Shown in pieces: positions 1 to 6,575 of a DNA stretch of 52,350 nt (positions within the stretch are counted from its first letter, which is position 1; each line of letters opens with the position of its first letter). Both the position numbers and the translations under genes were made by a program. This DNA comes from an uncultured Collinsella sp. (GTDB lineage Bacteria > Actinomycetota > Coriobacteriia > Coriobacteriales > Coriobacteriaceae): NCBI GenBank assembly GCA_902494345.1, contig CABUSV010000016.1, positions 1-52,350 on the forward strand, written 5' to 3'. The notes under the pieces are model-generated. The model searched no databases and was not told the origin of the DNA. It saw only the letters and a program-made list of their open reading frames with translations.

Positions 1-29
1 CACCTTGCTCGCTTAGGGGCGTTTTCGCT
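1..29 (+). repeat. R1 repeat copy a, left fragment (interrupted by IS110)
   Basis: This is the 3' half of an R1 element (full copies at 14512, 32023 and 47566). CACCTTG followed by a purine-rich stretch and TTTTCGCT parallels the copy at 47681-47710, and the sequence resumes at 1559 with CTGACTTCGCC and the conserved CCAAAACATCGGCG. The 5' half lies outside the window. The break coincides exactly with the inferred IS110 core dinucleotide CT. Confidence 0.7.
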
Positions 30-31
30 CA

Positions 32-45
32 TATGACCCAATCCG
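32..45. repeat. IS110 subterminal inverted repeat, left
   Basis: TATGACCCAATCCG, a perfect inverted match to 1541-1554. It lies three bases inside the inferred core CT at 28-29. Confidence 0.9.
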
Positions 46-300
46 CTGTCAAGAGCCACAATGGCCCCGCCGACCGCTTGCAATCGGTCGGCGGGGCCTG
101 CCGTTGAACCCGTCCCGGTCCGCCCCCGGCATGTCGTCGACGCCTTCGGCTCAGTCTCATATCCGCGGATACCGCTCCGGCGGCCCGCAATCCTCTCCTT
201 CGGCGGGGCTCCCCAAGTCTGACTACGCGCATGCGGCCGCCGCCGCGCGCCCAGCGAAAGCGGGGGTATCCCCGAAGGCTGCCCGGCTCGCCGGGACGGG
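46..300 (-). ncRNA. Putative IS110 bridge RNA region
   Basis: IS110 elements are known to express a structured bridge RNA from a non-coding end; for the IS1111 group this is the end downstream of the transposase. Read on the minus strand, this region has an internal loop closed by 262-265 pairing with 211-214, with an apical stem 227-237/242-250. The 5' side of the loop (260-253) reads CTTTCGCT, matching 7 contiguous bases of target TTTTCGCT at 22-29. The 3' side (228-219) is complementary to target CTGACTTCGC (1559-1568) at 9 of 10 bases. Further 3', bases 162-156 are complementary to CTCATAT at the element's left junction (28-34). The order target-left guide, target-right guide, donor guide matches the published bridge RNA arrangement. 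The fourth guide was not found and the RNA ends are not determined. Confidence 0.6.
63..98. other. 14-bp perfect stem-loop in IS110 right end
   Basis: Bases 63-76 (GGCCCCGCCGACCG) pair perfectly with 85-98, leaving an 8-base loop CTTGCAAT. On the transposase strand it falls near the end of the non-coding tail, just inside the inverted repeat. No T-run follows on either strand, so a simple terminator is unlikely. It may be a 3' structural domain or stabiliser of the bridge RNA. Confidence 0.75.
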
Positions 301-308
301 GGCTATGT

Positions 309-1430
309 CTATTCGGTTGCCTCCCGGCACATCGCGCCGAGGGCCCACAGCCACCTCACGAGCTCGGCGGCGGTGGCGGCGTTCGCCTTCGCCTGGGGCA
401 TGCCCCTGGCGAGCATCTCCTCGCGGCGCCGGAGCAGGCGCTCGGAACCCTTCCTCCCGTGCATCCTCACCTCGAGCGGGACGCCGCTGCCCTTGGGCAT
501 CAGCTTCGGTTGGTGGCTCGCCTGGACGTAGCTCCAGGACCCCTCGACGGCCAGCCTCCTGACGAGGGCGTTGCCGGCCCCGCTGATCCCGCCGAGGCGC
601 ACGGAGTCCGCGCTCGACCTCTGCTTCGGGGCGAGGCCGAAGTAGGACGTCACCTGCCTGCCGGAGCGGAACCTCGAGAAGTCGCCGACCTCGGACGCGA
701 AGGCGGCGGCGAGCGCGAACCCGCACCCCTTGATCGACTGGAGCGCCTCGACCTCCGCCGAGAGGGGGCCCGCCGCGACGGCGGCCCTGTACTCGGCGAG
801 GAGATCGTCGCGCGTCTCGGAGGCCGCCTCGACCTCGCTCCTCAGCGCCGCCAGCGCCCGGATGCCGCCGTCGTCGGCGGGCCGAACCTTGTCGAGCCAC
901 CTGAGGAAGTCGTACGTCCAGTACCTCCGGGGGTTTCCGGCCGGCGTCGTGCCGCCGTAGGCGTAACCCCGGCGGGCGAGGAACGCCAGGAGCCGCTGCT
1001 TCGCCGCCGCGAGCCTCGCGGTCGCCGCGTCGTGGGCCCCGGCGAGGTCCCTGAGCCCCTCGATCTCGGGGGACGGCACCCATACCGGGGAGATATCGTG
1101 CGACAGTATCGCCTTGGCCATCCTGGCCGCGTCGTTGCGGTCGTTCTTGGACGAGAAGTCTGCCGCCGACCTCGGGACCCTGGAGACGGCCGCGACGACG
1201 CAGTCGACGCCGAGCCCGGAGAGCTCCCTCTGCGGGGCGAAGCCGAGGTAGCCGCTCTCGTAGGCGGCGAGCGACGGGCCCGGGAAGCCCGACATCCACT
1301 CCGCGACCTCGCCCCACGGGTTGCCGCGGAACCTCCTCGTCACTGTCTCGCCCGTCTCCGCGTCGAGCGCGCAGACGGTGGTGGACCTGAGGTGTACGTC
1401 CATTCCGAAGGCGGTAGAATATCTAGGCAC
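309..1430 (-). CDS. IS110-family transposase (DEDD recombinase)
   Basis: This 373-residue protein catalyses RNA-guided recombination of the element. The N-terminal RuvC-like DEDD domain shows D11 (GMDVH), E58 (YESG) and D97/D100 in KNDRND. The C-terminal Transposase_20 (IS116/IS110/IS902) domain has SIKGCG, a Ser-containing APKQRSS motif and GGISGAGN near residues 230-300, the region carrying the catalytic Ser in this family. The length is typical and the frame is intact, so the copy may be active. The ATG start at 1430 leaves about 120 non-coding bases to the upstream end. The stop is at 309-311, followed by the long non-coding end that likely encodes the guide RNA. No accessory gene is present. 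Family assignment is very secure. Confidence 0.95.
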   Translation of the reverse strand: MPRYSTAFGMDVHLRSTTVCALDAETGETVTRRFRGNPWGEVAEWMSGFPGPSLAAYESGYLGFAPQRELSGLGVDCVVAAVSRVPRSAADFSSKNDRNDAARMAKAILSHDISPVWVPSPEIEGLRDLAGAHDAATARLAAAKQRLLAFLARRGYAYGGTTPAGNPRRYWTYDFLRWLDKVRPADDGGIRALAALRSEVEAASETRDDLLAEYRAAVAAGPLSAEVEALQSIKGCGFALAAAFASEVGDFSRFRSGRQVTSYFGLAPKQRSSADSVRLGGISGAGNALVRRLAVEGSWSYVQASHQPKLMPKGSGVPLEVRMHGRKGSERLLRRREEMLARGMPQAKANAATAAELVRWLWALGAMCREATE

Positions 1431-1540
1431 GGGAGCCTCCCAACCTCGTTGCGGCGCGGCTGCGCCTCTGGCACTTCAACAACATTGTCGCAGCCCCGAC
1501 CCGCGGTCACGAGCGGGGGCTCCTGTCGTTTCCGTGCCCT

Positions 1541-1554
1541 CGGATTGGGTCATA
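1541..1554. repeat. IS110 subterminal inverted repeat, right
   Basis: CGGATTGGGTCATA, the exact reverse complement of 32-45. It is separated from the core CT (1559-1560) by AGTG and T. Confidence 0.9.
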
Positions 1555-1558
1555 GTGT

Positions 1559-1655
1559 CTGACTTCGCCAAAACATCGGCGTTGCCCGGCCAGTCGTTTT
1601 GGCGCTTGGGGACGTTCCTTATGTGCCGGCACTTGGGGACACTCCTTGTGCTGAT
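1559..1655 (+). repeat. R1 repeat copy a, right fragment plus downstream extension
   Basis: CTGACTTCGCCAAAACATCG continues the R1 copy cut at 29. It is followed by an extension shared with the copy at 47566: CTTGGGGACGTTCCTT, TGTGCCGGCA and GGGACACTCCTTG occur here (about 1607-1649) and at 47749-47793. Only these two copies carry the extension in recognisable form. A related TTGGGGACGTT string also occurs at 32225. Confidence 0.75.
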
Positions 1656-1664
1656 AATCGTTGG

Positions 1665-1724
1665 GTTAGCCGTTGGGGACGTTCTTGTTTGACTAGTCAT
1701 TTAAGAACGTCCCCAACGGCTAAC
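1665..1724. other. 22-bp perfect stem-loop
   Basis: Bases 1665-1686 pair perfectly with 1703-1724 (arms begin GTTAGCCGTTGGGG), with a 16-base loop that contains the small palindrome GACTAGTC. The arms share TTGGGGACGTT with the R1 extension upstream, so the hairpin looks like two facing copies of that sequence. It has no T-run and lies 149 bases before the next gene. A role as terminator, small-RNA hairpin or remnant of a miniature mobile element is possible. Confidence 0.8.
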
Positions 1725-1872
1725 TTCCTCTTTGCGATTTGCCTCCCATTTCCGAAACCTTTCCGCAACAATTTGCCCTTCGTGCCGCTCGACTCCGCTC
1801 GCAACGTCCCCTGCGCTACACTTAGTTGCACTGTGGCGCCGTTGCGCCGCGCCCGACCCAAGGGGGACTCTC

Positions 1873-2697
1873 ATGAAGAATACTCAGCTGCTGCTGATTA
1901 ACGATATGTGCGGCTACGGCAAGGTCGCGCTTTCCGCCATGCTGCCGGTGCTGTCGCACATGGGTTACCGTATCCATAACCTGCCGACGGCGCTCGTTTC
2001 CGACACGCTCAACTACCCCAAGTTCTACATCCACGACACCACCGAGTACGTGCGTCAAAGCCTCGCTATCTGGGAGGAGCTCGGCTTTGAGTTCGACGCC
2101 ATCTCCACCGGCTTTATCGTGACCGAGGAAGAGACGCGCATCATCTCGGACTTTTGCCACCGCCGTGCGCAAAAGGGCACCAAGGTGTTCGTCGACCCCA
2201 TCATGGGCGACAACGGTAAGCTCTACGCCGGCGTGCCCGAGTCCACGATCGGCCTCATGCGCAGCCTGCTTGAGTGCGCCGACTATGCGGTGCCAAACTA
2301 TACCGAGGCGTGCCTGCTTACCGATACGCCCATTGCCGAGCAAATCACGCCCGATAAGGGCCGCGCTCTTGTGGATGCCGTGCGTGCCCTGGGCGCCAAG
2401 TCGGTGGTCATTACGAGCGCTGTGGTCGACGGTGCGAATGTCGTCATCGGTTACGACCATGTGGCGGGGGAGTACTTTACGATTCCCTTTGAGCTCATTC
2501 CGGTCTATTTCCCGGGCACGGGCGACACGTTTTCGGCGGTGCTCGTCGGCCGCGTGATGGCCGGTTGGAGTCTGCAGCGCGCGACGGCCGATGCCATGCG
2601 TGTGGTGGCTGAGCTTATCGAGCGCAATGCCGACCAAGAGGACAAGTCGGCTGGCCTTCCCATCGAGGCCTGCCTGGATGTGGTTGACCATGAGTAA
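1873..2697 (+). CDS. Pyridoxamine kinase (ribokinase/PfkB-like fold)
   Basis: The 274-residue product belongs to the PdxK/PdxY group, which phosphorylates vitamin B6 vitamers in the salvage route to pyridoxal phosphate in the cytoplasm. The N-terminal INDMCGYGKVAL segment is the family substrate and ADP loop, VDPIMGDNGKLY (about residues 107-118) is the conserved DP.MGD..G.LY motif, and the C-terminal PGTGDTFSAVL (about 215-225) carries the anion-hole and catalytic Asp. The ATG at 1873 is preceded by AAGGGGGAC; an in-frame upstream extension from 1732 has no family similarity and was not used. The stop overlaps the next gene's start (ATG at 2690), implying translational coupling. The exact vitamer preference cannot be told from the sequence. 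Confidence 0.88.
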   Translation: MKNTQLLLINDMCGYGKVALSAMLPVLSHMGYRIHNLPTALVSDTLNYPKFYIHDTTEYVRQSLAIWEELGFEFDAISTGFIVTEEETRIISDFCHRRAQKGTKVFVDPIMGDNGKLYAGVPESTIGLMRSLLECADYAVPNYTEACLLTDTPIAEQITPDKGRALVDAVRALGAKSVVITSAVVDGANVVIGYDHVAGEYFTIPFELIPVYFPGTGDTFSAVLVGRVMAGWSLQRATADAMRVVAELIERNADQEDKSAGLPIEACLDVVDHE

Positions 2698-3019
2698 TGC
2701 TGGCGAGGGCGGCATCAAGCCTGCGGGCGAGAACAAGCCGCTCGGCGCGCCGCGTGGCAAGCGTCCGCGTATCCGCGTGAGCTGCGTGGACCAGCTGGGT
2801 GCGTGCCGCTGCCACCATGGTCACAAGCCGGGCGACGTTTTTGACTTCGACCGAGACCGCGGCAAGATGTGCGCCATGGCCTGCCATGTGGGCTTTCCCT
2901 ATATCGATATCCTGCGCTATGGCGGAACCGTGCCTGGCAACGAGCCCGGCACGGCAAAGTTCTGTTGCCCCGAAGTCGATACACTGAACGTCTGGCTTGC
3001 CGAGATCGTTGACGAGTAG
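2690..3019 (+). CDS. TIGR04076 family protein
   Basis: A 109-residue protein that matches the pattern of the small Cys-rich TIGR04076 family (function unknown): a Cys and GHKPGDVFDF near the N-terminus, CAMACHVGFPYIDILRYGG in the middle and a CCPEVD segment near the end. The spaced Cys/His residues could bind metal, but this is inference. The ATG overlaps the stop of the kinase gene by 8 bases, so the two are co-translated. An R2 palindrome starts 9 bases after the stop and may end the transcript. Confidence 0.75.
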   Translation: MSNAGEGGIKPAGENKPLGAPRGKRPRIRVSCVDQLGACRCHHGHKPGDVFDFDRDRGKMCAMACHVGFPYIDILRYGGTVPGNEPGTAKFCCPEVDTLNVWLAEIVDE

Positions 3020-3027
3020 TCGAGCGC

Positions 3028-3060
3028 AATGTGACAAAGGGACAGCCCCTTTGCCACATT
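3028..3060. repeat. R2 palindrome, copy 1
   Basis: AATGTGACAAAGGG and CCCTTTGCCACATT face each other across a short centre. This is a dispersed palindrome with seven copies in the window. It follows the TIGR04076 stop by 9 bases and could form a hairpin at the transcript 3' end. Confidence 0.85.
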
Positions 3061-3101
3061 CGCCGGTGGTGCCCCTTCTTTTACTTATAATCTCAAATCT
3101 C

Positions 3102-3182
3102 TGCATTTCATTCGATTTTAGGTTCTAAAAATTCTGCGTTTCATCGATAATCAACCATATAAAACTTTGCATTTCATTCGAT
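3102..3182 (+). repeat. Three direct repeats with 33-bp period upstream of DUF4143 ATPase
   Basis: TGCATTTCATTCGAT occurs at 3102-3116 and again identically at 3168-3182, with a variant TGCGTTTCATCGAT at 3135-3148. Starts are spaced exactly 33 bases, about three helical turns, so a protein could bind all copies on one DNA face. The third copy overlaps the region just before the ATPase start (3202). A TATAAT hexamer lies at 3086-3091, just upstream of the array, with no convincing -35. Operator or autoregulatory sites are the simplest reading. Confidence 0.7.
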
Positions 3183-3201
3183 GACACCGAGGGGAGAGCC
3201 T

Positions 3202-4563
3202 ATGCTGCGTAGAAAAATAGCGGCAGAGCTGGAGCGTTGGCTGAAGTCTTCCGAGCAAAAGGCCTTGTTCATTACGGGTTCTCGCCAGATTGGCAAAAGC
3301 TATTCGATTCGCGCATTTGGCAAAGCCAACCATGCAACCTACATCGAGCTTAACCTCATGGAAAACCGCCAGGCAAAAGATGCTCTTCTTGAGGCGCGGG
3401 ATGCCGATGATTTCATCAGCAGGGTGACGCTTCTTTCGGGAAAGTCGATTGCGCCAGGCAAAACGCTCGTGTTTATCGATGAGGTCCAAGAGGCCCCCGA
3501 CATCATGACGATGGCAAAGTTCCTTGTTGAGGACGGGAGGTGCCGTTGGGCGTTTTCGGGGTCAATGCTCGGGACTCAGCTCAAGGGCGTCAGGTCCTAT
3601 CCCGTGGGGTATGTTCACGAGCTTAGGATGTTCCCGCTCGATTTTGAGGAGTTTTGCTGGGCAATCGGGGTGAGCGAGGGGGCTCGCCAAACGATACGTG
3701 ACGCGTGTATCAGCGAGAGGCCCGTTCCTGATTACATTCATGACGCGATGATGGCAAACTTCAGGACCTATACCGTTGTCGGCGGAATGCCGGAGGCCGT
3801 GCAGCGTTTCCTTGACACGCAGGGCGACCTTGCCTCTGTTCGTCAGCTACAGTCAGAGCTCAACGAACAGTACCGGCGGGATATCTCCAAGTATGCAAGC
3901 GGGCGAGCCCTTCAGGTACAGAGCATCTACGATCAGCTCCCTATTATGCTCGAGGGCGAAAACAAGCGCTTCGTGCTCAATTCCATTGACCCCAAGGCTC
4001 ACTACGAGAAGTATCAGCGAGATTTTGTATGGCTTGTCGACGCCGGCGTTGCTCTCAAAGCCGATATCGTAACCGAGCCAAAATCGCCCCTGCTCAAGAC
4101 GGCACGGCCATCGCAGTTCAAGCTATATCAATCGGATGTGGGCATGTTGATGGCGCGCTACCCCGTTGGAGTCGCCCAAGCGGCGTATCTTGATAGCAAA
4201 GAGCCCAATCTGGGCGGCATTTACGAAAACGTGGTGGCCCAGCAGCTGGCTGCCCAAAATCGCCAGCTTTACTACTATCAGACAAAAAAGCGCGGTGAAG
4301 TGGACTTTGTGGTCGATGGACCGGATGGGACGGCTGTTCCGATCGAGGTTAAATCGGGCTCCTATTACCACGCGCACGCTGCGCTCGGTCATGTGCTTGA
4401 TACGGCTGAATATGGCGTAAGGCTCGGGATTGTTTTCTCGAGAGGCAACGTTGAGCGCAACGGAGCGGTTCTCTATTTGCCGCTATATGCGACCTGGGCC
4501 CTTTCGGATGTTTTGGGCGACTCCTGCGCCGAGGGGATAAAGTTGGAGGTCAAGCCGGTCTAG
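3202..4563 (+). CDS. AAA ATPase with DUF4143 domain
   Basis: The 453-residue product has the two-part layout of the AAA_14/DUF4143 family: an N-terminal ATPase with Walker A GSRQIGKS (residues 26-33) and Walker B LVFIDEVQEAPD (about 90-101), and a C-terminal DUF4143 region ending in a PD-(D/E)XK-like segment (GGIYENVVAQQL, then YYYQTKKRGEVDFVV and IEVKSG). The family is widespread in gut bacteria and archaea and its biological role is not established; the nuclease-like core is known from fold comparisons. ATG at 3202 was chosen for its GGGGAGA ribosome site; an ATG at 3181 lacks one and lies within the upstream repeat array. It appears monocistronic, between an R2 copy upstream and a terminator downstream. 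Confidence 0.9.
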   Translation: MLRRKIAAELERWLKSSEQKALFITGSRQIGKSYSIRAFGKANHATYIELNLMENRQAKDALLEARDADDFISRVTLLSGKSIAPGKTLVFIDEVQEAPDIMTMAKFLVEDGRCRWAFSGSMLGTQLKGVRSYPVGYVHELRMFPLDFEEFCWAIGVSEGARQTIRDACISERPVPDYIHDAMMANFRTYTVVGGMPEAVQRFLDTQGDLASVRQLQSELNEQYRRDISKYASGRALQVQSIYDQLPIMLEGENKRFVLNSIDPKAHYEKYQRDFVWLVDAGVALKADIVTEPKSPLLKTARPSQFKLYQSDVGMLMARYPVGVAQAAYLDSKEPNLGGIYENVVAQQLAAQNRQLYYYQTKKRGEVDFVVDGPDGTAVPIEVKSGSYYHAHAALGHVLDTAEYGVRLGIVFSRGNVERNGAVLYLPLYATWALSDVLGDSCAEGIKLEVKPV

Positions 4564-4575
4564 GGCCAGTCCCGG

Positions 4576-4606
4576 ATGTGACAAAGGGGCAGTCCCTTTG
4601 TCACAT
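4576..4606. repeat. R2 palindrome, copy 2
   Basis: ATGTGACAAAGGGGCAGTCC continues into CTTTGTCACAT, a near-perfect palindrome 13 bases after the ATPase stop, between convergent genes. Confidence 0.85.
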
Positions 4607-4610
4607 TCAT

Positions 4611-4640
4611 GAGCGTGGATTTTCTCCCACGCTCGTTTTA
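4611..4640 (+). terminator. Rho-independent terminator after DUF4143 ATPase
   Basis: GAGCGTGG (4611-4618) pairs with CCACGCTC (4627-4634) and is followed by GTTTTA. It directly follows R2 copy 2, giving two tandem hairpins between convergent genes. Confidence 0.7.
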
Positions 4641-4680
4641 TGCCGATGGCGTGGCCCGTGTGTCCGCGCCGCCCGAGCGC

Positions 4681-5127
4681 CTACAGCTGCTCAAGCATAG
4701 CGGTGCAACCGGCAAGTACGTCGCGGTACGTGGCATCGAAATTGCCGGTGTACCAGGGGTCGGCCACGTCGCTGGGGCGCTCGGTCCAATCGAGTAAGCG
4801 CGTAATCTTGCCGTCGGGGTCGTCGCTAAAGATGCGACGCAGGCCACGCGCGTTCTCGTCGTCCATATAGACAATGTGGTCCCAGTCGCCATACTCCGCG
4901 CGACGCACCTGGCGGGCACGGTGCGCAACGACGGGAATCCCGACTTCACGCAGCTTGGCAACGGTACCGTGGTGCGGCGGGTTGCCGATCTCCTCAGTTG
5001 AGGTCGCCGCGGAATCGATGACAAACTCGCCCTCGCGTCCAGCGCGGCGCACCAGCTCGGTAAACACCGACTCAGCCATCGTCGAGCGGCAGATGTTGCC
5101 GTGGCAGATAAACAGTACGCGTTGCAT
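4681..5127 (-). CDS. Low-molecular-weight protein tyrosine phosphatase
   Basis: The 148-residue enzyme removes phosphate from tyrosine in proteins or small aryl phosphates. The P-loop CHGNICRS (C-X5-R-S) lies at residues 8-15 and the general-acid loop DPWYTGNF near 122-129, both as in the family. The ATG at 5127 has an upstream AAGGAAA site; a longer in-frame extension to 5172 has no family similarity. The gene follows the MFS transporter on the same strand by 51 bases, so the two may share a transcript. Coriobacterial homologues are usually single genes, and no partner kinase is seen nearby, so the substrate is unknown. Confidence 0.92.
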   Translation of the reverse strand: MQRVLFICHGNICRSTMAESVFTELVRRAGREGEFVIDSAATSTEEIGNPPHHGTVAKLREVGIPVVAHRARQVRRAEYGDWDHIVYMDDENARGLRRIFSDDPDGKITRLLDWTERPSDVADPWYTGNFDATYRDVLAGCTAMLEQL

Positions 5128-5178
5128 ATGCGGTTTCCTTTCGATCGCCATCATCAAGCTCGAGTATCGCATCTGCGC

Positions 5179-6414
5179 CTACGCCTGCGCCCGCTTGCGC
5201 TCCCAGCGAGCCAACTTAATCGTCACCAGCGTGAGCGCCCAGGCCACAAGCGAGAACGCGGCGCCCACGGCGCCCACGTGCGCAATGCCAACGCTGCTTA
5301 CCACGGCGCCGCCCACTGCGGTGCCAAACGAGATGCCGACGTTAAACGCCATGGGCTCCACCGAACTTGCGAGTACCATCGACTTGGGATGGCGGCTGCG
5401 TGCCACGTCCATAAAGTGCGTGATGCACGATACCGAGAACAGGTACATGAGCAGCGCCAAGCTAAAAACAAAGACCAGCGCGAGCGGCATGGTGCCGCCC
5501 ACAGCAAACAGCCCGAGTAACGCCGCAGCCTGCAGCACAAACGTCACAAGCAGCGCCTTCATACCAAAGCGCGCATCGATCCATCCGCCCAGGATGTTCG
5601 AGATCAGGCAGAACACGCCGTAGGCCATAAGCGTGGTACTGGCTTCGACCGTGCCCATGCCCAGCACCTGCTCAAGATAAGGCGTCACGTAGCCGTAGAA
5701 AACGTAGACCGACCCCACGCCAAACAAAAAGATGAGCATGCCGGTGATGATGCTCGGTTCGCGCAGAAGTCCCGCCTGCTCGCGAAAGGTGGCAGGCTCG
5801 TCGGTTTGCCCAGCGCGCGGCATAAACGCCACGAGCGCTCCGCAGATCAGAACGGCAAAGGTCAGCGTGCCGTACATTGCTACATGCCAATCAAGCGTGT
5901 CGGCTACAAACTTGCCGATCGAAGTGACAAAGACCATTGCCACGGAAAACGCACCATATACTACCGAGATGGCAAGCGAAGTTTGCTGCGGGGACAGCAG
6001 CTCGGGGATGTACGTCACGCCCACGGCGAGCAGTGCGCCCGAGACGGAGCCCAGGATGATGCGCGAGATAAACAGCACCTGGAAGTTGGGCGCCAACGCC
6101 ATGACCAGGTTGCCGAGCACAAAGACGATGCTGTAGCACACGAGCAGCTGGTAGCGGCGGAATCGCCCCGTGCTGAGCGCAAGCACCGGCGTGGCGATAG
6201 CGTAGACGAGCGCGAACACGCTGATGAGCTGGCCCGCAGTGGCAAGCGAGATGCCGAGTTCCGTTGCCAGGTCGCTCTCGATGCCGATAACTACGAACTC
6301 CGAGCAGCCGAGCGAAAAGCCCAACAGCACGAGCAGCGCCAGGCAGAGCTTGGTGCGCGCGGGGGAGAGCGCGGCGGCGGTTGGCTTACTTTTAGGCGCG
6401 GTTGCGGCGGTCAA
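5179..6414 (-). CDS. MFS transporter, AraJ/sugar-efflux-like
   Basis: A 411-residue major facilitator with about 12 membrane segments. The N-terminal CSEFVVIGIESDLATELGIS and the repeated GRFRRYQLL, SRIILGSVSGALLAVG elements resemble the DHA1/AraJ (arabinose or drug efflux) branch. A TTG start at 6414 is proposed because GGAG sits 8 bases before it; the reading frame continues upstream without a credible ribosome site. The C-terminus ends in a basic ARWERKRAQA tail. Its promoter must lie in the intergenic region shared with the divergent LpdD/Nudix gene at 6576, so it might export an aromatic product of that cluster, but this is only a positional guess. Confidence 0.85.
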   Translation of the reverse strand: MTAATAPKSKPTAAALSPARTKLCLALLVLLGFSLGCSEFVVIGIESDLATELGISLATAGQLISVFALVYAIATPVLALSTGRFRRYQLLVCYSIVFVLGNLVMALAPNFQVLFISRIILGSVSGALLAVGVTYIPELLSPQQTSLAISVVYGAFSVAMVFVTSIGKFVADTLDWHVAMYGTLTFAVLICGALVAFMPRAGQTDEPATFREQAGLLREPSIITGMLIFLFGVGSVYVFYGYVTPYLEQVLGMGTVEASTTLMAYGVFCLISNILGGWIDARFGMKALLVTFVLQAAALLGLFAVGGTMPLALVFVFSLALLMYLFSVSCITHFMDVARSRHPKSMVLASSVEPMAFNVGISFGTAVGGAVVSSVGIAHVGAVGAAFSLVAWALTLVTIKLARWERKRAQA

Positions 6415-6471
6415 GGTTGTCACTCCAATGTCGCATGAATAAGCGGGATTCAATCCCTGCAACTCTAACAG

Positions 6472-6502
6472 AATGTGACAAAGAGATCGTCCCTTTGTCG
6501 CA
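6472..6502. repeat. R2 palindrome, copy 3
   Basis: AATGTGACAAAGAG and GTCCCTTTGTCGCA form an imperfect R2 copy in the divergent intergenic region. Its right half contributes TTGTCG, a possible -35 element for the gene at 6576. Confidence 0.7.
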
Positions 6503-6523
6503 GGCTGCGCTTGCCTGTATAGT
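6495..6523 (+). promoter_or_regulatory. Candidate promoter for LpdD/Nudix gene
   Basis: TTGTCG (6495-6500) and TATAGT (6518-6523) are separated by 17 bases, a good vegetative promoter shape. The -10 lies inside the palindrome at 6515-6533. An alternative MerR-style promoter would use TTGCCT (6511-6516) as -35 with a long spacer containing the palindrome; its -10 is weak. Confidence 0.45.
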
Positions 6524-6535
6524 CGCAATACAGGC
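6509..6535. promoter_or_regulatory. Shared palindromic operator, site 1 (upstream of LpdD/Nudix)
   Basis: CTGTATAGTCGCAATACAG (6515-6533) is a palindrome (arms GCCTGTAT and ATACAGGC, 7-base spacer) preceded by CGCTTG. A 19-base site at 7657-7675 agrees at 15 of 19 positions and is also preceded by CGCTTG. MerR regulators bind palindromes of about this size next to a TTGAC-like hexamer, and a merR gene lies in the same cluster. Confidence 0.6.
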
Positions 6536-6575
6536 GAAGATGGTCTCAGGTACATCGCGGGCGACAGGAGATCCC

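Larger units (their letters stand above)
28..1560 (-). mobile_element. IS110-family insertion sequence, IS1111-group layout
   Basis: The element contains one DEDD transposase read on the minus strand. It is bounded by a perfect 14-bp subterminal inverted repeat (TATGACCCAATCCG at 32-45, its complement at 1541-1554). Joining TTTTCG (22-27), CT and GACTTCGCC (1561-1569) restores a sequence that matches the intact R1 copies (TCGCTGAC followed by GCCAAAAC), so the core is CT at 28-29 and 1559-1560. The non-coding end downstream of the transposase (about 260 bases) is longer than the upstream end (about 120 bases). Subterminal inverted repeats and a long downstream end are the layout known for the IS1111 group, whose bridge RNA comes from that end. 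The boundaries are inferred by comparison with R1 copies in this window. Confidence 0.85.

Noticed and set aside
63..98. IS110 end hairpin considered as a Rho-independent terminator
   Set aside because: No T-run follows the stem on either strand.
3102..3182. Direct repeats considered as a CRISPR array
   Set aside because: Repeat units are only 14-15 bases with three copies, there are no cas genes nearby, and the array abuts a gene start; an operator array fits better.
5127..5172. Longer start for the tyrosine phosphatase
   Set aside because: Family members begin a few residues before the CX5R loop; ATG 5127 has a good ribosome site.
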